A DNA stretch of 64,000 bases from RYN-133 sp963785425 (GTDB lineage Bacteria; Actinomycetota; Actinomycetes; Mycobacteriales; Jatrophihabitantaceae): the NCBI GenBank assembly GCA_963785425.1, contig CAWAVG010000001.1:124001-188000 (forward strand). The letters are read 5' to 3'. Under the pieces are notes generated by a model, which was not told where the DNA came from, made no database searches, and saw nothing but the letters and a program-made list of their open reading frames with translations. The position numbers and the translations under genes were made by a program. This document shows, piece by piece, positions 7,332 to 15,506 of the stretch (its first letter is position 1; each line of letters starts with the position of its first letter).

Positions 7332-10192
7332 AGCGCCGCACGCCGACGCCGGACAACGCGCCCGCCGCGAACCGTCCGGTGTCGGGTCGACCGACGGGAC
7401 CGGCGGCCGACAAGGCTTCGAAACCCGCGGATGCGAAGGCCTCGAAGCTCGCGGCACGCGACGCGGCAGCCACACAGACCGCCGCGGACGTGGCGTCGAA
7501 GCGGTCGACGCGCCTGCGCACCCTGTTGCGATGGGGCGTCCGGGTCGCCGTCGTCGTGGTGGCGCTCGTCGTCCTGTGGCTGTTGTTCCGCGTAGCGGTC
7601 GGGATCGCGACGACCGACATGTGGTTCAACTCGGTGCATCACGGCGCGGTGTACACGACCATGATCGAAGCGAAGGTGTTGTTGTTCTGCATCTTCGCGG
7701 TCGTGGGCGGGCTGGTGGGCGGCCTCACGCTGTTCGCGGTGCGACGGATGCGTTCGCCGCTCGCCTTCGCGAAGCGCGCCGATGCGTTCCGCTGGGTGTT
7801 CCGCGCGCACGAGACGCGCGTGCGTCGGTACCTCATGGTGTTGGCCGTGGTCATCCCGGCCATCCTGGTCGGGCAACGTGCGGCGAGTGGCTGGCAGACC
7901 TACTTGTTGTGGCGTCACGCCGTCCCGTGGCACGCGAGCGACCCCCTGTTCCACAAAGACATCTCGTTCTTCGTCGAGGTGTACCCCTTCCACGTTCTCG
8001 TCGCGGCGCTCCTGTCGCAGGCTGTCACCTACAGTCTGTGGATCGCAGTGATCAGTGGCTACTGGTACGGCGGTTGGCGGCTCAGACGCGGGTCACGCAA
8101 GGTCACCAAGGACTTCACCCGGCTGATGTCGGTGCTGTTGGCGGTCTACCTGCTGCTCAAGGCCGTCAACTACTGGCTGTCGCGGTACGCCCTGACCACG
8201 TCGTCGCGCGGTCCCGTCACCGGCGCTTCGTACACGGACGTGCACGCGGCGCTGCCGGGCAAGTACGTGCTGATGTCCCTTGCGATCCTCGCCGCCGTCG
8301 TGCTCGTCGCAAACGCCTTTCTCGCCAGTCGCGTGAGAGTGATCGCGGGAGCGCTCGTGGTGATGCTGGTCGCGTCCGTGGCGATCGGCACGGCCTGGCC
8401 GGCGTTGCTCTACCACTTCCGCGAGTCGCCCAGCGCCGCGACGCTGGACCTCGGTCAGATCTCGCACAACCAGAAAGCCACGCTCGCCGCCTACGGTCTC
8501 GACCACGACGTCTCGACTGTGAAGTACAACCCGACGATGACGGTGCGCGGTAAGGCGCTGGTGCAGCTGGCCAACACGACGGCGCAGACGCCGGTGATCG
8601 ACCCGAACCAGCTCTCCCCGACGTTCAACGTCGAACAGCAACTGCAGGCCTACTACGGCTTCAAGTCGACCCTCGATATTGCTCGTTACTCCATCAACGG
8701 ACGGTCGCAGGATGTCGCGATCGCGGCACGCGAGTTGCAGTCCAACGGCATTCCCAAGCCGAGTTGGGTCAACACCCATCTCGTGTACACGCACGGCTAC
8801 GGCGTCGTCGCCGCACCGACGACCGAGGTCGACTCCGGGACGGAGAGCCCGGTGTTCCTCAACGGTGGGATGCCGCCGGAGCAGCAGATCCCGGTCTCCC
8901 GGCCGCAGGTCTACTTCGGGCAGTCGCTCGGCTCGTCCTACTCCATCGTGGGACAGCCGGCCGGCAGCAAGCACCGCCTCGAGTTCGACCACCCGGGCGG
9001 CGGCGGCTCGTCCACGTCCGTGCACACCACGTACCGCGGACACGGTGGCATCCCGATCGGATCGACCCTGCGCAAGTTTCTGTTCGCGGTGCAGTTGAGC
9101 GACCCGAACATCTTCTTCAGCTCAGACGTGAACGCCGCCTCACAGCTGTTGATGATCCGCAGCCCCAGGGCGCGGGTCGCCAAGGTCGCACCGTGGCTGA
9201 CGCTGGACGGCGACGTCTACCCGGCTGTCGTCAACGGCCAGATCAAGTGGATCGTCGATGGTTACACGACGACGACCAACTACCCCGACGCGCAATCGGT
9301 CAACCTGCACGCGGCGAGTTCGACCACGCTCACCGCCCATGGCGCGTCCGTCGCCCAGCCGAACATGCAGGTCAATTACTTCCGCAACTCGGTCAAGGCC
9401 GTGGTCGATGCGTACACGGGCAAGGTCACGCTGTACGAGTGGGACCAGAGTCAGCACCCGGACCCGCTGCTCAAGGCTTGGGAGGGTGCCTACCCCGGCC
9501 TGGTCAGGCCCCAGTCGAGCATCTCGTCGGCGCTGCTGGGTCAGCTGCGTTACCCGACCGACCTCTTCAACGTGCAGCGCTCCCTGCTCGCGAGGTACCA
9601 CGTCGCGCAGCCCTCGAACTTCTACAGCGGGAACGACTTCTGGACGGTGCCGAGCGATCCGACGGTCGCTGCCGCGAAGGCGATCAACTCGAGCTCGGGC
9701 AAGAGCGGATCGGTACCGCCGATGCCCTCGCGTTACATGTCGATGGCTCCGGACGGTTTCGGCGGGCAGCACTTCTCGCTGTCGAGCCCGATGGTGACGC
9801 TGAACGGGCGCCAACTGGCCTCGTTCGTCTACGTCAACTCCGAGCCCGGGCCGGACTACGGCAAGTTCACGGTGCTCGAGTTCCCGTCCGGCTCGGGCGG
9901 CGAAGCGCCCTCACAGGTGCAGAACGACATCGAGTCCAACACCAAGATCACCGAGGCATTGACACTGCAGCGCAGTGGCAACTCGCGGGTCGTACTGGGC
10001 GCCCTGGAGGCGATTCCTGTCGCGGGACGCATCCTCTACGTCGAACCGGTGTACACCCAGTCGAACAGCGGCGCGTCGTTCCCGATCCTGCGGCACGTGA
10101 TCGCGCTGTACGCCAACGGCGATCCGTCGTTCGAAACCGATCTCGGCGCGGCGATCAAGGACGCCATCCTGTCCGCACCGGGGACAGGATGA
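7322..10192 (+). CDS. UPF0182 family large membrane protein
   Basis: 956 residues, close to the usual 950-1000 of this actinobacterial family of unknown function. Residues 1-65 are Ala/Lys/Pro-rich and probably disordered. About seven membrane segments lie between residues 68 and 365. A long extracytoplasmic C-terminal domain follows, with the conserved patterns TDMWFNS, FSLSSPM and EAIPVAGRILYVEPVY. Two ATGs (7322 and 7328) are possible; GAGGG at 7309 fits the first and the overlap with the short upstream ORF fits the second. It ends in a hairpin and is convergent with the envelope-stress island. No biochemical role is established. Confidence 0.9.
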   Translation: MPMKRRTPTPDNAPAANRPVSGRPTGPAADKASKPADAKASKLAARDAAATQTAADVASKRSTRLRTLLRWGVRVAVVVVALVVLWLLFRVAVGIATTDMWFNSVHHGAVYTTMIEAKVLLFCIFAVVGGLVGGLTLFAVRRMRSPLAFAKRADAFRWVFRAHETRVRRYLMVLAVVIPAILVGQRAASGWQTYLLWRHAVPWHASDPLFHKDISFFVEVYPFHVLVAALLSQAVTYSLWIAVISGYWYGGWRLRRGSRKVTKDFTRLMSVLLAVYLLLKAVNYWLSRYALTTSSRGPVTGASYTDVHAALPGKYVLMSLAILAAVVLVANAFLASRVRVIAGALVVMLVASVAIGTAWPALLYHFRESPSAATLDLGQISHNQKATLAAYGLDHDVSTVKYNPTMTVRGKALVQLANTTAQTPVIDPNQLSPTFNVEQQLQAYYGFKSTLDIARYSINGRSQDVAIAARELQSNGIPKPSWVNTHLVYTHGYGVVAAPTTEVDSGTESPVFLNGGMPPEQQIPVSRPQVYFGQSLGSSYSIVGQPAGSKHRLEFDHPGGGGSSTSVHTTYRGHGGIPIGSTLRKFLFAVQLSDPNIFFSSDVNAASQLLMIRSPRARVAKVAPWLTLDGDVYPAVVNGQIKWIVDGYTTTTNYPDAQSVNLHAASSTTLTAHGASVAQPNMQVNYFRNSVKAVVDAYTGKVTLYEWDQSQHPDPLLKAWEGAYPGLVRPQSSISSALLGQLRYPTDLFNVQRSLLARYHVAQPSNFYSGNDFWTVPSDPTVAAAKAINSSSGKSGSVPPMPSRYMSMAPDGFGGQHFSLSSPMVTLNGRQLASFVYVNSEPGPDYGKFTVLEFPSGSGGEAPSQVQNDIESNTKITEALTLQRSGNSRVVLGALEAIPVAGRILYVEPVYTQSNSGASFPILRHVIALYANGDPSFETDLGAAIKDAILSAPGTG
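10165..10191. terminator. Hairpin at the end of the UPF0182 gene
   Basis: CATCCTGTCC (10165-10174) pairs perfectly with GGACAGGATG (10182-10191) across a 7-nt loop. The 3' arm overlaps the UPF0182 stop codon. It lies between convergent genes and probably ends transcription from the plus strand. Confidence 0.6.
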
Positions 10193-10241
10193 CGGCCCTG
10201 ACGCCTACGGCTCGCCTCTACACGCCTCTTTGAGAGAGCAC

Positions 10242-10808
10242 TCAGCCCTGCGCCGTGCGCTTGACGTCTTCTGCTGCGCCACTCGCGTGGTCCGCCGTCT
10301 GCTGGGCAGCGTCGGTGACGGTACTTTTGACCTGATCGACCGATTCCTGGACAGCCGGTTTCAGGTTCTGCGCCATCTCGGCACCGGTCGCCTTGAGCGG
10401 CTCGGCGAGATCCTTCGCCTTGTCCTCAGCGCGTGCGGCAACCTGTTGCTCGGCCTGCGACGCGGGCGCGAGCGACGAGACCAACCATCCGACTCCGAAG
10501 GCAATGATTCCGGCTGCCAGTGGGTTGCCCTGCGTCTGGCGGCGCACGGCCTGCGGGGCGTTGCCCGCGGCGTCGGACAGGCCGGACACGGTCGAACCGA
10601 GCGAATCGCCGGCTCCCCGTAACCCGCTGTTGTCCTCACCGGACCCCATGACCCGGTCGCGGAGTGAGGATGCCCCCTTCTTCACGCTGTCGACCTGGCG
10701 GCCGACCACCTTGCCGGGTGAGACCTTTTCGCTGAGTCGGTCGACGTTCGTACTCAGCTGCTCACGGGTGCGTTCGATGTCGTTCTGGATATCGTTGGGT
10801 GAAGTCAT
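10242..10808 (-). CDS. DUF3618 domain protein
   Basis: 188 residues. The N-terminal DUF3618 pattern is clear: D-I-E-R-T-R-x2-L-x3-V-D-R-L-x2-K-V-S-P in residues 9-31. A short membrane segment lies near residues 95-112 (GIIAFGVGWLVSSLAP). The C-terminus is Ala/Glu/Lys-rich with coiled-coil or apolipophorin-like character. It is the last gene of the minus-strand stress island, 10 nt after the holin-X gene, an arrangement typical of actinobacteria. It likely sits at the inner face of the membrane; the function is unknown. Confidence 0.85.
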   Translation of the reverse strand: MTSPNDIQNDIERTREQLSTNVDRLSEKVSPGKVVGRQVDSVKKGASSLRDRVMGSGEDNSGLRGAGDSLGSTVSGLSDAAGNAPQAVRRQTQGNPLAAGIIAFGVGWLVSSLAPASQAEQQVAARAEDKAKDLAEPLKATGAEMAQNLKPAVQESVDQVKSTVTDAAQQTADHASGAAEDVKRTAQG

Positions 10809-10818
10809 GTGTCGTCTC

Positions 10819-11226
10819 CTAGTTCGGCTTGAGTGCCGACGGGATTTCGCCGGCAGTCTCGATGGTGCGTTGGGGTTTGGGGTCGACCCGCTTGAGATTT
10901 GCTCGGCCGGTCACGAACAGCACCGCAGCGATGACCGCCCAGATGATCGCGACGATCAATGCGGCCAGGCCGATGTGATCGATGGCGGCTGCCAGGCCCC
11001 ACCAGGCGGCGAAGGAGACGAAGAGTACGACCAGATGACCCGCGTACCCGGCGCCGGCGAGCATGCCGCCGCCCTTTGCCGCCTTGGCTGCTTCCTCTTT
11101 CAATTCAGCCTTGGCCAGCGCGACCTCCTGACGCATCAGCGTCGAGAAGTCACGGCTCACGTCCGAGAGCAGCTGTCCGACCGAGACCTCGCGAATGTCC
11201 TCGGTGTCCCGATCAGGTGCGCTCAC
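10819..11226 (-). CDS. Phage-holin-like (holin-X/DUF1469) membrane protein
   Basis: 135 residues. A cytoplasmic helix with the family pattern LLSDVSRDFSTLMRQEVALAKAEL precedes two membrane segments (near residues 56-80 and 86-106), and a short basic tail follows. The family is named after holins but is widespread in actinobacterial chromosomes without phage genes. Its ATG overlaps the upstream stop (ATGA at 11223-11226), so it is translationally coupled to the YtxH-like protein, and DUF3618 follows closely. This trio is a common conserved cassette. Confidence 0.85.
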   Translation of the reverse strand: MSAPDRDTEDIREVSVGQLLSDVSRDFSTLMRQEVALAKAELKEEAAKAAKGGGMLAGAGYAGHLVVLFVSFAAWWGLAAAIDHIGLAALIVAIIWAVIAAVLFVTGRANLKRVDPKPQRTIETAGEIPSALKPN

Positions 11227-12044
11227 TGGCCGTACCCCGTCCCGCCGAGGTCCGGGTCGCCGTGGCGCGGCGATGCGTCACCGGGCGGCATGCTGTAACC
11301 GGGCGTGGGAGGCACCGGTGCATCCTGGGGCATGACGACCGTCGCGTCGTCGGGGGTGCCGAACACCGGTTCGCCGACGCCGCCGGACGCGCTGCCGAAG
11401 TCGGCGCCTGGCTCGTACGAGGCGTTGAGTGAGCTGTCGGCCGAGCTGTCGGAGCCTGCCGACGAATCGTCGTCCTGGTGCGCGGCGACCACACCGCGCG
11501 TGAGCCGGCCGGCAAGGACGCCCGCTGCCAGCGCACCGAGCAGGAACGTGCCCGGCTTGCGGCGCGCGAAATCGCGAACCTCGTCGAGGAGCTGTCCGGG
11601 CTCGCGGCCATCCAGCCACGATGCCGTCGCGTGGACACGATCGCCTGCCTGCTGCGCGAGGTCGCTCGCGTATCCCGAGCCATCGCTGTTGCGCGCCATC
11701 GAGTGCAGCTCGTCGCCGAGCGAGCGCAGGTTCGTCACCGCATTGCGATGCTGAGCACCGGCCTGCTCCTGCAGCTGGCCCTTGGCCTGTCCGAACAGAT
11801 CCCGCGCCTGCTGCTTGCCCTCCTGCGCGACGTCCTTGGCCTTGTCTGCGGCAGTCTGTGCGACTTCGCCTGCCGCTTGTTTGCCCACCTGCGCGGAATC
11901 GTTGACGCGGTCCTTCATCGACTGGTCGGAGCCGTCATTGGCGCCCGCACCGCCCGGTTCGTGCGCGCCCGGACCGGTCGACACCGGGGGCAGGCCGCCC
12001 GCGGGATAGGCGGGAGTCGTGGGTGTGGTCGGATACTCGGTCAT
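11223..12044 (-). CDS. YtxH-like, Ala/Gln-rich membrane-associated stress protein
   Basis: 273 residues. An acidic, Pro/Gly-rich N-terminus precedes a long helical region (about residues 40-130) rich in Ala, Gln, Lys and Asp with LEA/apolipophorin-like heptads. One membrane segment follows (RKPGTFLLGALAAGVLAGRL), then a low-complexity Ser/Asp and Pro-rich tail. The start is set at ATG 12044 because GGAG lies 6 nt upstream; another ATG 4 codons earlier lacks one. It is first of three coupled genes with holin-X and DUF3618. Proteins of this shape occur in desiccation or envelope stress loci; the role here is inferred. Confidence 0.75.
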   Translation of the reverse strand: MTEYPTTPTTPAYPAGGLPPVSTGPGAHEPGGAGANDGSDQSMKDRVNDSAQVGKQAAGEVAQTAADKAKDVAQEGKQQARDLFGQAKGQLQEQAGAQHRNAVTNLRSLGDELHSMARNSDGSGYASDLAQQAGDRVHATASWLDGREPGQLLDEVRDFARRKPGTFLLGALAAGVLAGRLTRGVVAAHQDDDSSAGSDSSADSSLNASYEPGADFGSASGGVGEPVFGTPDDATVVMPQDAPVPPTPGYSMPPGDASPRHGDPDLGGTGYGQ

Positions 12045-12203
12045 AAAGTGCTCCATTCTGTGCTGGTCGTACGGATGGCCACGGCCGCGCCCGTCAGGAC
12101 GGCGGCCGCGCCACGGAATGATGTGTCGTGATCAGGTCTGCCGCGTGCTGTCGTTCCGTCCCAGAGCTCGATCTGCTCCTCGAGAAGCTCGTCAGCACCA
12201 CGG

Positions 12204-12398
12204 TCAGACCAGGTTGCCGAGGGCGCTGCCGCCGAACTTCTCGACCAGCTCCTCGACATTGATGCCGTGCTGGGCGAGCAGACCGCCGTGTTGATCGGTG
12301 TCGACGGTGTCGGGCAGGTGCTGCGCGGCATGATCAGCCTTGTCGTTCTCTTGCCGCTCGCGAAGAAATTGCAGAATCGCGTCTTTGGGGATCTGCAT
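12204..12398 (-). CDS. Small conserved-looking protein of 64 residues, function unknown
   Basis: ATG 12398 follows a near-perfect ribosome site (GGAGGTGAGAACC). The protein begins MQIPKDAILQFLRERQ, has an acidic/His middle (QHLPDTVDTDQHGGLLAQHG) and ends ELVEKFGGSALGNLV, which looks like a compact helical domain. An ATG-less extension upstream is not needed. It lies between the membrane-anchor genes and the YtxH-like gene of the same strand and may have its own promoter. I do not recognise a named family. Confidence 0.7.
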   Translation of the reverse strand: MQIPKDAILQFLRERQENDKADHAAQHLPDTVDTDQHGGLLAQHGINVEELVEKFGGSALGNLV

Positions 12399-12532
12399 GG
12401 TTCTCACCTCCCCCGACAGGCAACCGACATCGCGACGGACGCCTACGAGAGGTAATTGATCAGGGGCCCGCCGGTTTCGGGCAAGGAAGAACGGCACACG
12501 AACCTTACGTCGTAAGCCTTCCTGGTTACGGC

Positions 12533-12556
12533 GTACCCGTCCGCGCCCCGAAATAC
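12533..12556 (-). promoter_or_regulatory. Possible sigma-B-type promoter
   Basis: On the minus strand GTAT (12556-12553), 14 nt, then GGGTAC (12538-12533) fits the Streptomyces-type stress sigma pattern GNNT-N14-16-GGGTAC/T. It would give a leader of about 125 nt before the 64-residue gene. The match is short, so chance is not excluded. Confidence 0.35.
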
Positions 12557-12598
12557 GCACTCGGCACTGACAAACCAGAGCGGATCAGCAATTTTCTG

Positions 12599-13174
12599 CT
12601 ATCGAACCCGCGAGGTGCTGCCCTCGGTAGCCGTCAGATCGAGCTGCACCGCAAGGTCAGCGTCGTCGAGGGCGGTTCGGGCGTGCTGAGCGGCCTCACG
12701 CTCGATACGCCGACGCAGTTCATTGGGATCGGCGCCGAAGTCGAGCACGGCGGCGATGACCAGCGTCGGGGCGGCACGGTCACCGATCAGGCGAGCTGAC
12801 GCACGCTCGACGCCGCGATAGCTCTCGACCTCCTGGCTGACCGCCGAGGTCAACGCAGCAGCGGCAAGGGTGGTGCGACCGGCTGTACGCGATCCGCGCA
12901 CCCGCACCTCGCTCACGCGGTCGGTCGAGAACAGCAACGTCCACAACCAACGCAGCGCCAAGGCCGCCACCGCCGCTGCGATTGCCGCTACGACGGGCCA
13001 CAACCACGAGCCGTGAGCCCCGAAATAGCGCCCCACCGGGTTGTCGACCAGACTCTCGTTCTTCACGCGGGTACCGAACATCCCGAATCCGGCCGACGCC
13101 CCGAGCACACCGGCAGCGAGTAGTGCAATGCCAAGCATCAGCAGGATCGCCCTGTTCGTCCTCTCGGCGTGCAT
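12599..13174 (-). CDS. Alkaline-shock membrane anchor-like protein (AmaP/DUF6286 type)
   Basis: 191 residues with a membrane hairpin: segments near residues 9-32 and 57-84, separated by an outside loop. A cytoplasmic alpha/beta domain follows (RVRGSRTAGRTTLAAAALTS...VIAAVLDFGADPNELRRRIE) that resembles an Asp23-like module. In Gram-positive bacteria AmaP-type proteins tether Asp23 to the membrane. Its start overlaps the stop of the next anchor gene by one base (TGATG), so it is cotranslated with it. This is the last gene of the upstream half of the island. Confidence 0.75.
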   Translation of the reverse strand: MHAERTNRAILLMLGIALLAAGVLGASAGFGMFGTRVKNESLVDNPVGRYFGAHGSWLWPVVAAIAAAVAALALRWLWTLLFSTDRVSEVRVRGSRTAGRTTLAAAALTSAVSQEVESYRGVERASARLIGDRAAPTLVIAAVLDFGADPNELRRRIEREAAQHARTALDDADLAVQLDLTATEGSTSRVR

Positions 13175-13704
13175 CAGCGACTCCGTGTTCCGAGATGAGT
13201 GACGATCTTGGGTGGCGGATCGAGTTCGAGGGACTCCACCCGCGCCTGTGCAGCAGAGCGCACCGACGCGTCCAGCGACTCGGCGATATCACGCGAAACA
13301 GCACTCGCCGTGGCGCGTATCCGGATCCGCCGGCGACCTACGGTCACTGCCGTGTCGCTGACTCCGTCGACCTCCCCCACCGCCGACTGCACCGCCGATC
13401 TGACTCCGCGCCTGGTGAAGGCGGCATCCGTCAACTGCGAATTGACGGGAAAGCGCCTGCGCCGCCGCGGTTTGAGTTCCAGCACGATGAGGATCAGTCC
13501 GAAGATCGCGAGCACTACGCAGATGCTCTGCACGACGCTCGCATCCCACGTGATGTGCCGTGCCCAGCGCAGGGCGACGCGCCACCGCACCACGACGGTG
13601 CCGGCGTTGAAGCTTGCAGCAACAACTTCGATGACGACGAGGACACCCACGACGACAAGAACGAGCGCAACGATCGCGCCCAACAGCCGGTTTACGAAAC
13701 GCAT
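13174..13704 (-). CDS. DUF6286-type alkaline-shock membrane anchor
   Basis: 176 residues. Two membrane segments (near 5-30 and 55-77) flank an outer loop. A basic stretch (LKPRRRRRF) marks the cytoplasmic side, and the C-terminal 95 residues form the Asp23-like domain (VRSAVQSAVGEVDGVSDTAV...RIRIRATASA). It is the second of two paralogous anchors and overlaps the following gene by one base. It probably recruits the Asp23 proteins of the same operon to the membrane; this role is carried over from family knowledge. Confidence 0.8.
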   Translation of the reverse strand: MRFVNRLLGAIVALVLVVVGVLVVIEVVAASFNAGTVVVRWRVALRWARHITWDASVVQSICVVLAIFGLILIVLELKPRRRRRFPVNSQLTDAAFTRRGVRSAVQSAVGEVDGVSDTAVTVGRRRIRIRATASAVSRDIAESLDASVRSAAQARVESLELDPPPKIVTHLGTRSR

Positions 13705-13718
13705 TCTTGTCGCCCCGT

Positions 13719-14111
13719 CTACTGGACGCGTGACTGCCGCGGCAGCGCGGGAAGAAGGTCCGCCACATGAATGTTGACCTCGGCCAGATCGAGCGCCGTC
13801 ATCTCGCGAACCCGGTCACGCACATGCGCGCGTAGCGATTCGGTGACCTCGCGGATCGGGCACGGCCAGCGCAGGCTCACTTCGAGATCGACGACCGCGA
13901 AGGACCCGTCCACCCGTGCTGATGCCTTGGGCACCCGCGACAAGTCGCTGACACGCATACCCAAGGTGGGCACTGCGCTCAACGGGCGTCCGAGCACGCG
14001 AGGCGCTGCCGCGCCGACGTCTGCCACCTCCGTGGCAGCGCGCGCGGCCACCTTCTCGACGACGCGATCATGAATGGTGACGACCCCGCCTGTCTCGTCG
14101 TTCGGCGTCAT
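13719..14111 (-). CDS. Asp23/Gls24 family envelope stress protein
   Basis: 130 residues. The Asp23 pattern is present: ETGGVVTIHDRVVEKVAARAA at the N-terminus, a central acidic strand region (VDLEVSLRWPCPI) and the final ALDLAEVNIHVADL strand. ATG 14111 overlaps the DUF2273 stop (ATGA at 14108-14111). In Staphylococcus, Asp23 is an abundant membrane-associated protein linked to cell-wall stress. Here it is one of three Asp23-like members in the operon. Confidence 0.88.
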   Translation of the reverse strand: MTPNDETGGVVTIHDRVVEKVAARAATEVADVGAAAPRVLGRPLSAVPTLGMRVSDLSRVPKASARVDGSFAVVDLEVSLRWPCPIREVTESLRAHVRDRVREMTALDLAEVNIHVADLLPALPRQSRVQ

Positions 14112-14290
14112 CGCGGCTCGCGCCGTCCGCTCACGTATGGGGTGAGGTCAAGCTCTCCGGCAACGATCTTCGCGATCACGAAACCGATCACGCCGAAGAG
14201 TGCGACGATCAGCATCTGACCAAAGGTCCCGAATGCAATGACCAGGCCGAGCACGAGTCCGACGACAGTGCCTAAAGCGGTGTTCGACAT
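14108..14290 (-). CDS. DUF2273 small integral membrane protein
   Basis: 60 residues with two membrane segments (TVVGLVLGLVIAFGTFGQMLIVALFGVIGFVIAK region) and a short charged C-terminus. DUF2273 proteins are constant partners of Asp23 operons and are thought to help anchor Asp23 proteins. It is coupled to the following Asp23 gene by an ATGA overlap. The start is supported by its position after a short spacer from the J-like gene and by the immediate hydrophobic region. Confidence 0.85.
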   Translation of the reverse strand: MSNTALGTVVGLVLGLVIAFGTFGQMLIVALFGVIGFVIAKIVAGELDLTPYVSGRREPR

Positions 14291-14340
14291 CTACTTCACC
14301 TCTCAACTTCCTGAGACTTGGCTTTCGTGGTGAGCGTTTC

Positions 14341-14577
14341 CTACTGCACGCGCGGCGGTTCGGATCGGCGGGTGAGAAGGACAACCGCGCCGCGCCACAA
14401 TCGCCGGTGCCACGGCGTGGTGGGCACTGCGACCACGACAGGCCGCTCGGCCGCGCGCAACCATTCCCGCTCGAGGGCGAGCAGTCCGGCGATGAACGTC
14501 TCGGCGTCGCCACCACGATCGGGGTGATTCCGCAGGACGTGATCACGCCGGAGTCGGCGATACTCCTGCTGATTCAT
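14341..14577 (-). CDS. Small J-domain-like protein
   Basis: 78 residues. The N-terminal helix MNQQEYRRLRRDHVLRNHPDRGGD ends in an H-P-D-R-G-G-D signature like the J-domain HPD loop. A second helix (ETFIAGLLALEREWLRA) follows, and then a basic C-terminal stretch. It is far shorter than DnaJ and lacks other DnaJ parts. ATG 14577 starts inside the 3' end of the upstream Asp23-like gene (35-nt overlap). Similar short HPD proteins occur in actinobacterial Asp23 operons; a DnaK partner role is possible but unproven. Confidence 0.65.
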   Translation of the reverse strand: MNQQEYRRLRRDHVLRNHPDRGGDAETFIAGLLALEREWLRAAERPVVVAVPTTPWHRRLWRGAVVLLTRRSEPPRVQ

Positions 14578-14860
14578 CGAGGTGCCCCGGCAGTGCGATG
14601 TCGGCGATCGTGATGTCGATGCGCCGTCCTGCGGCAATCGGTGCCAGTGCCACGCGGATCTGTTGGTTCAGCACGTCGGCGGTTGTGCCCCAGCGCATCC
14701 GCACCTGCACGGACACGTTGCGCTCGCCGATCGAAATGCCGGCCACACGACGGCCTGGCAGATAGGTCGTCGGGCTTCCTGGTACTTCGGCGTCGAGCGC
14801 CGCCACTGCAGGGCACTCGAGCACCATGCGAGCGACGACCTCCGCGTCGGCGGCTACCAC
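14543..14860 (-). CDS. Asp23-like protein (short, divergent)
   Basis: About 105 residues. The alpha/beta pattern VVARMVLECPAVAALDAEVPG... VAGISIGERNVSVQVRMRWG ... RIDITIADI fits a shortened Asp23-type domain. No ATG is well placed; GTG 14860 lies 2 nt after the TGA of the preceding Asp23 gene (14863) and suggests reinitiation. It overlaps the J-like gene by 35 nt. The fold assignment comes from pattern and operon context and is less certain than for its neighbours. Confidence 0.6.
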   Translation of the reverse strand: MVAADAEVVARMVLECPAVAALDAEVPGSPTTYLPGRRVAGISIGERNVSVQVRMRWGTTADVLNQQIRVALAPIAAGRRIDITIADIALPGHLDESAGVSPTPA

Positions 14861-14862
14861 GG

Positions 14863-15348
14863 TCAGGAAACCCGCGACGGAGCCTGTTCCTCGTCGTCCT
14901 GGGGCAGGTACACGTCGTCGACGCTGACGTTGACCTCCACGACATCGAGGCCGGTCATCCGCTCGATCGACTGCTTGACGTTTCGCTGGATGCTCCGGCC
15001 GAGGTCGGCTACATTCACGCCGTACTCGACGACGATGTCGAGATCGACGGCAGCTTGGCTCTCGCCGACCTCGACACCGACACCCTGGGCGACATTCGGC
15101 CCGGAACTTCCCGGAATCCGTTCGCGAATCGCGCCGAACGCACGGGTCGTGCCTGTGCCCATCGCATGCACCCCGGAGATCTCGCGGCACGCCACGCCGG
15201 CGATCTTCTGCACGACGGTCTGTGCCACGCTGATCTTGCCGTCGGCGGTTTGCAAACGGTCGTTCGTGACCGCCGGCGAGTTCTGCTGCTCGTCGGAGCG
15301 CGCCGGCGACTTGGTCTTGGACGCGTCCTGAGCTGTCGTGTCAACCAT
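14863..15348 (-). CDS. Asp23/Gls24 family envelope stress protein (operon first gene)
   Basis: 161 residues. A polar, probably flexible N-terminus of about 30 residues precedes a full Asp23 domain: ADGKISVAQTVVQKIAGVACREISGVHAMG, the acidic strand AVDLDIVVEYG, and the final MTGLDVVEVNVSVDDVYLP. It is the first gene of the minus-strand island and divergent from a TetR gene across about 160 nt, so this intergenic region probably carries the main promoter. I could not pick out a clear promoter match there. Confidence 0.9.
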   Translation of the reverse strand: MVDTTAQDASKTKSPARSDEQQNSPAVTNDRLQTADGKISVAQTVVQKIAGVACREISGVHAMGTGTTRAFGAIRERIPGSSGPNVAQGVGVEVGESQAAVDLDIVVEYGVNVADLGRSIQRNVKQSIERMTGLDVVEVNVSVDDVYLPQDDEEQAPSRVS

Positions 15349-15506
15349 CGAAGTTTCCCTGCATGAGGCTCGCCGCAGCGAGTGGTAGCGAGTCTGCCGC
15401 TGAGTTCGACCGTTGCACGCTTACACCCTAAGTTCCCGAGAGCCGTCGCGATCTAACCGACGAAGCGCACCGAATCGGGCGGCAACACCGGGCATGCACC
15501 GTTGCG

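Noticed and set aside
7121..7993. Minus-strand open frame antisense to UPF0182
   Set aside because: Composition is that of a shadow frame (Arg/His rich) and it covers conserved UPF0182 sequence.
10819..11226. Prophage remnant suggested by the holin-like gene
   Set aside because: This holin-X family is a normal chromosomal partner of DUF3618 proteins, and no phage genes are nearby.
15349..15506. Sigma-B promoter for the Asp23 operon around GGGTGT (about 15424)
   Set aside because: No GNNT element at 14-16 nt spacing was found, so the match is not supportable.
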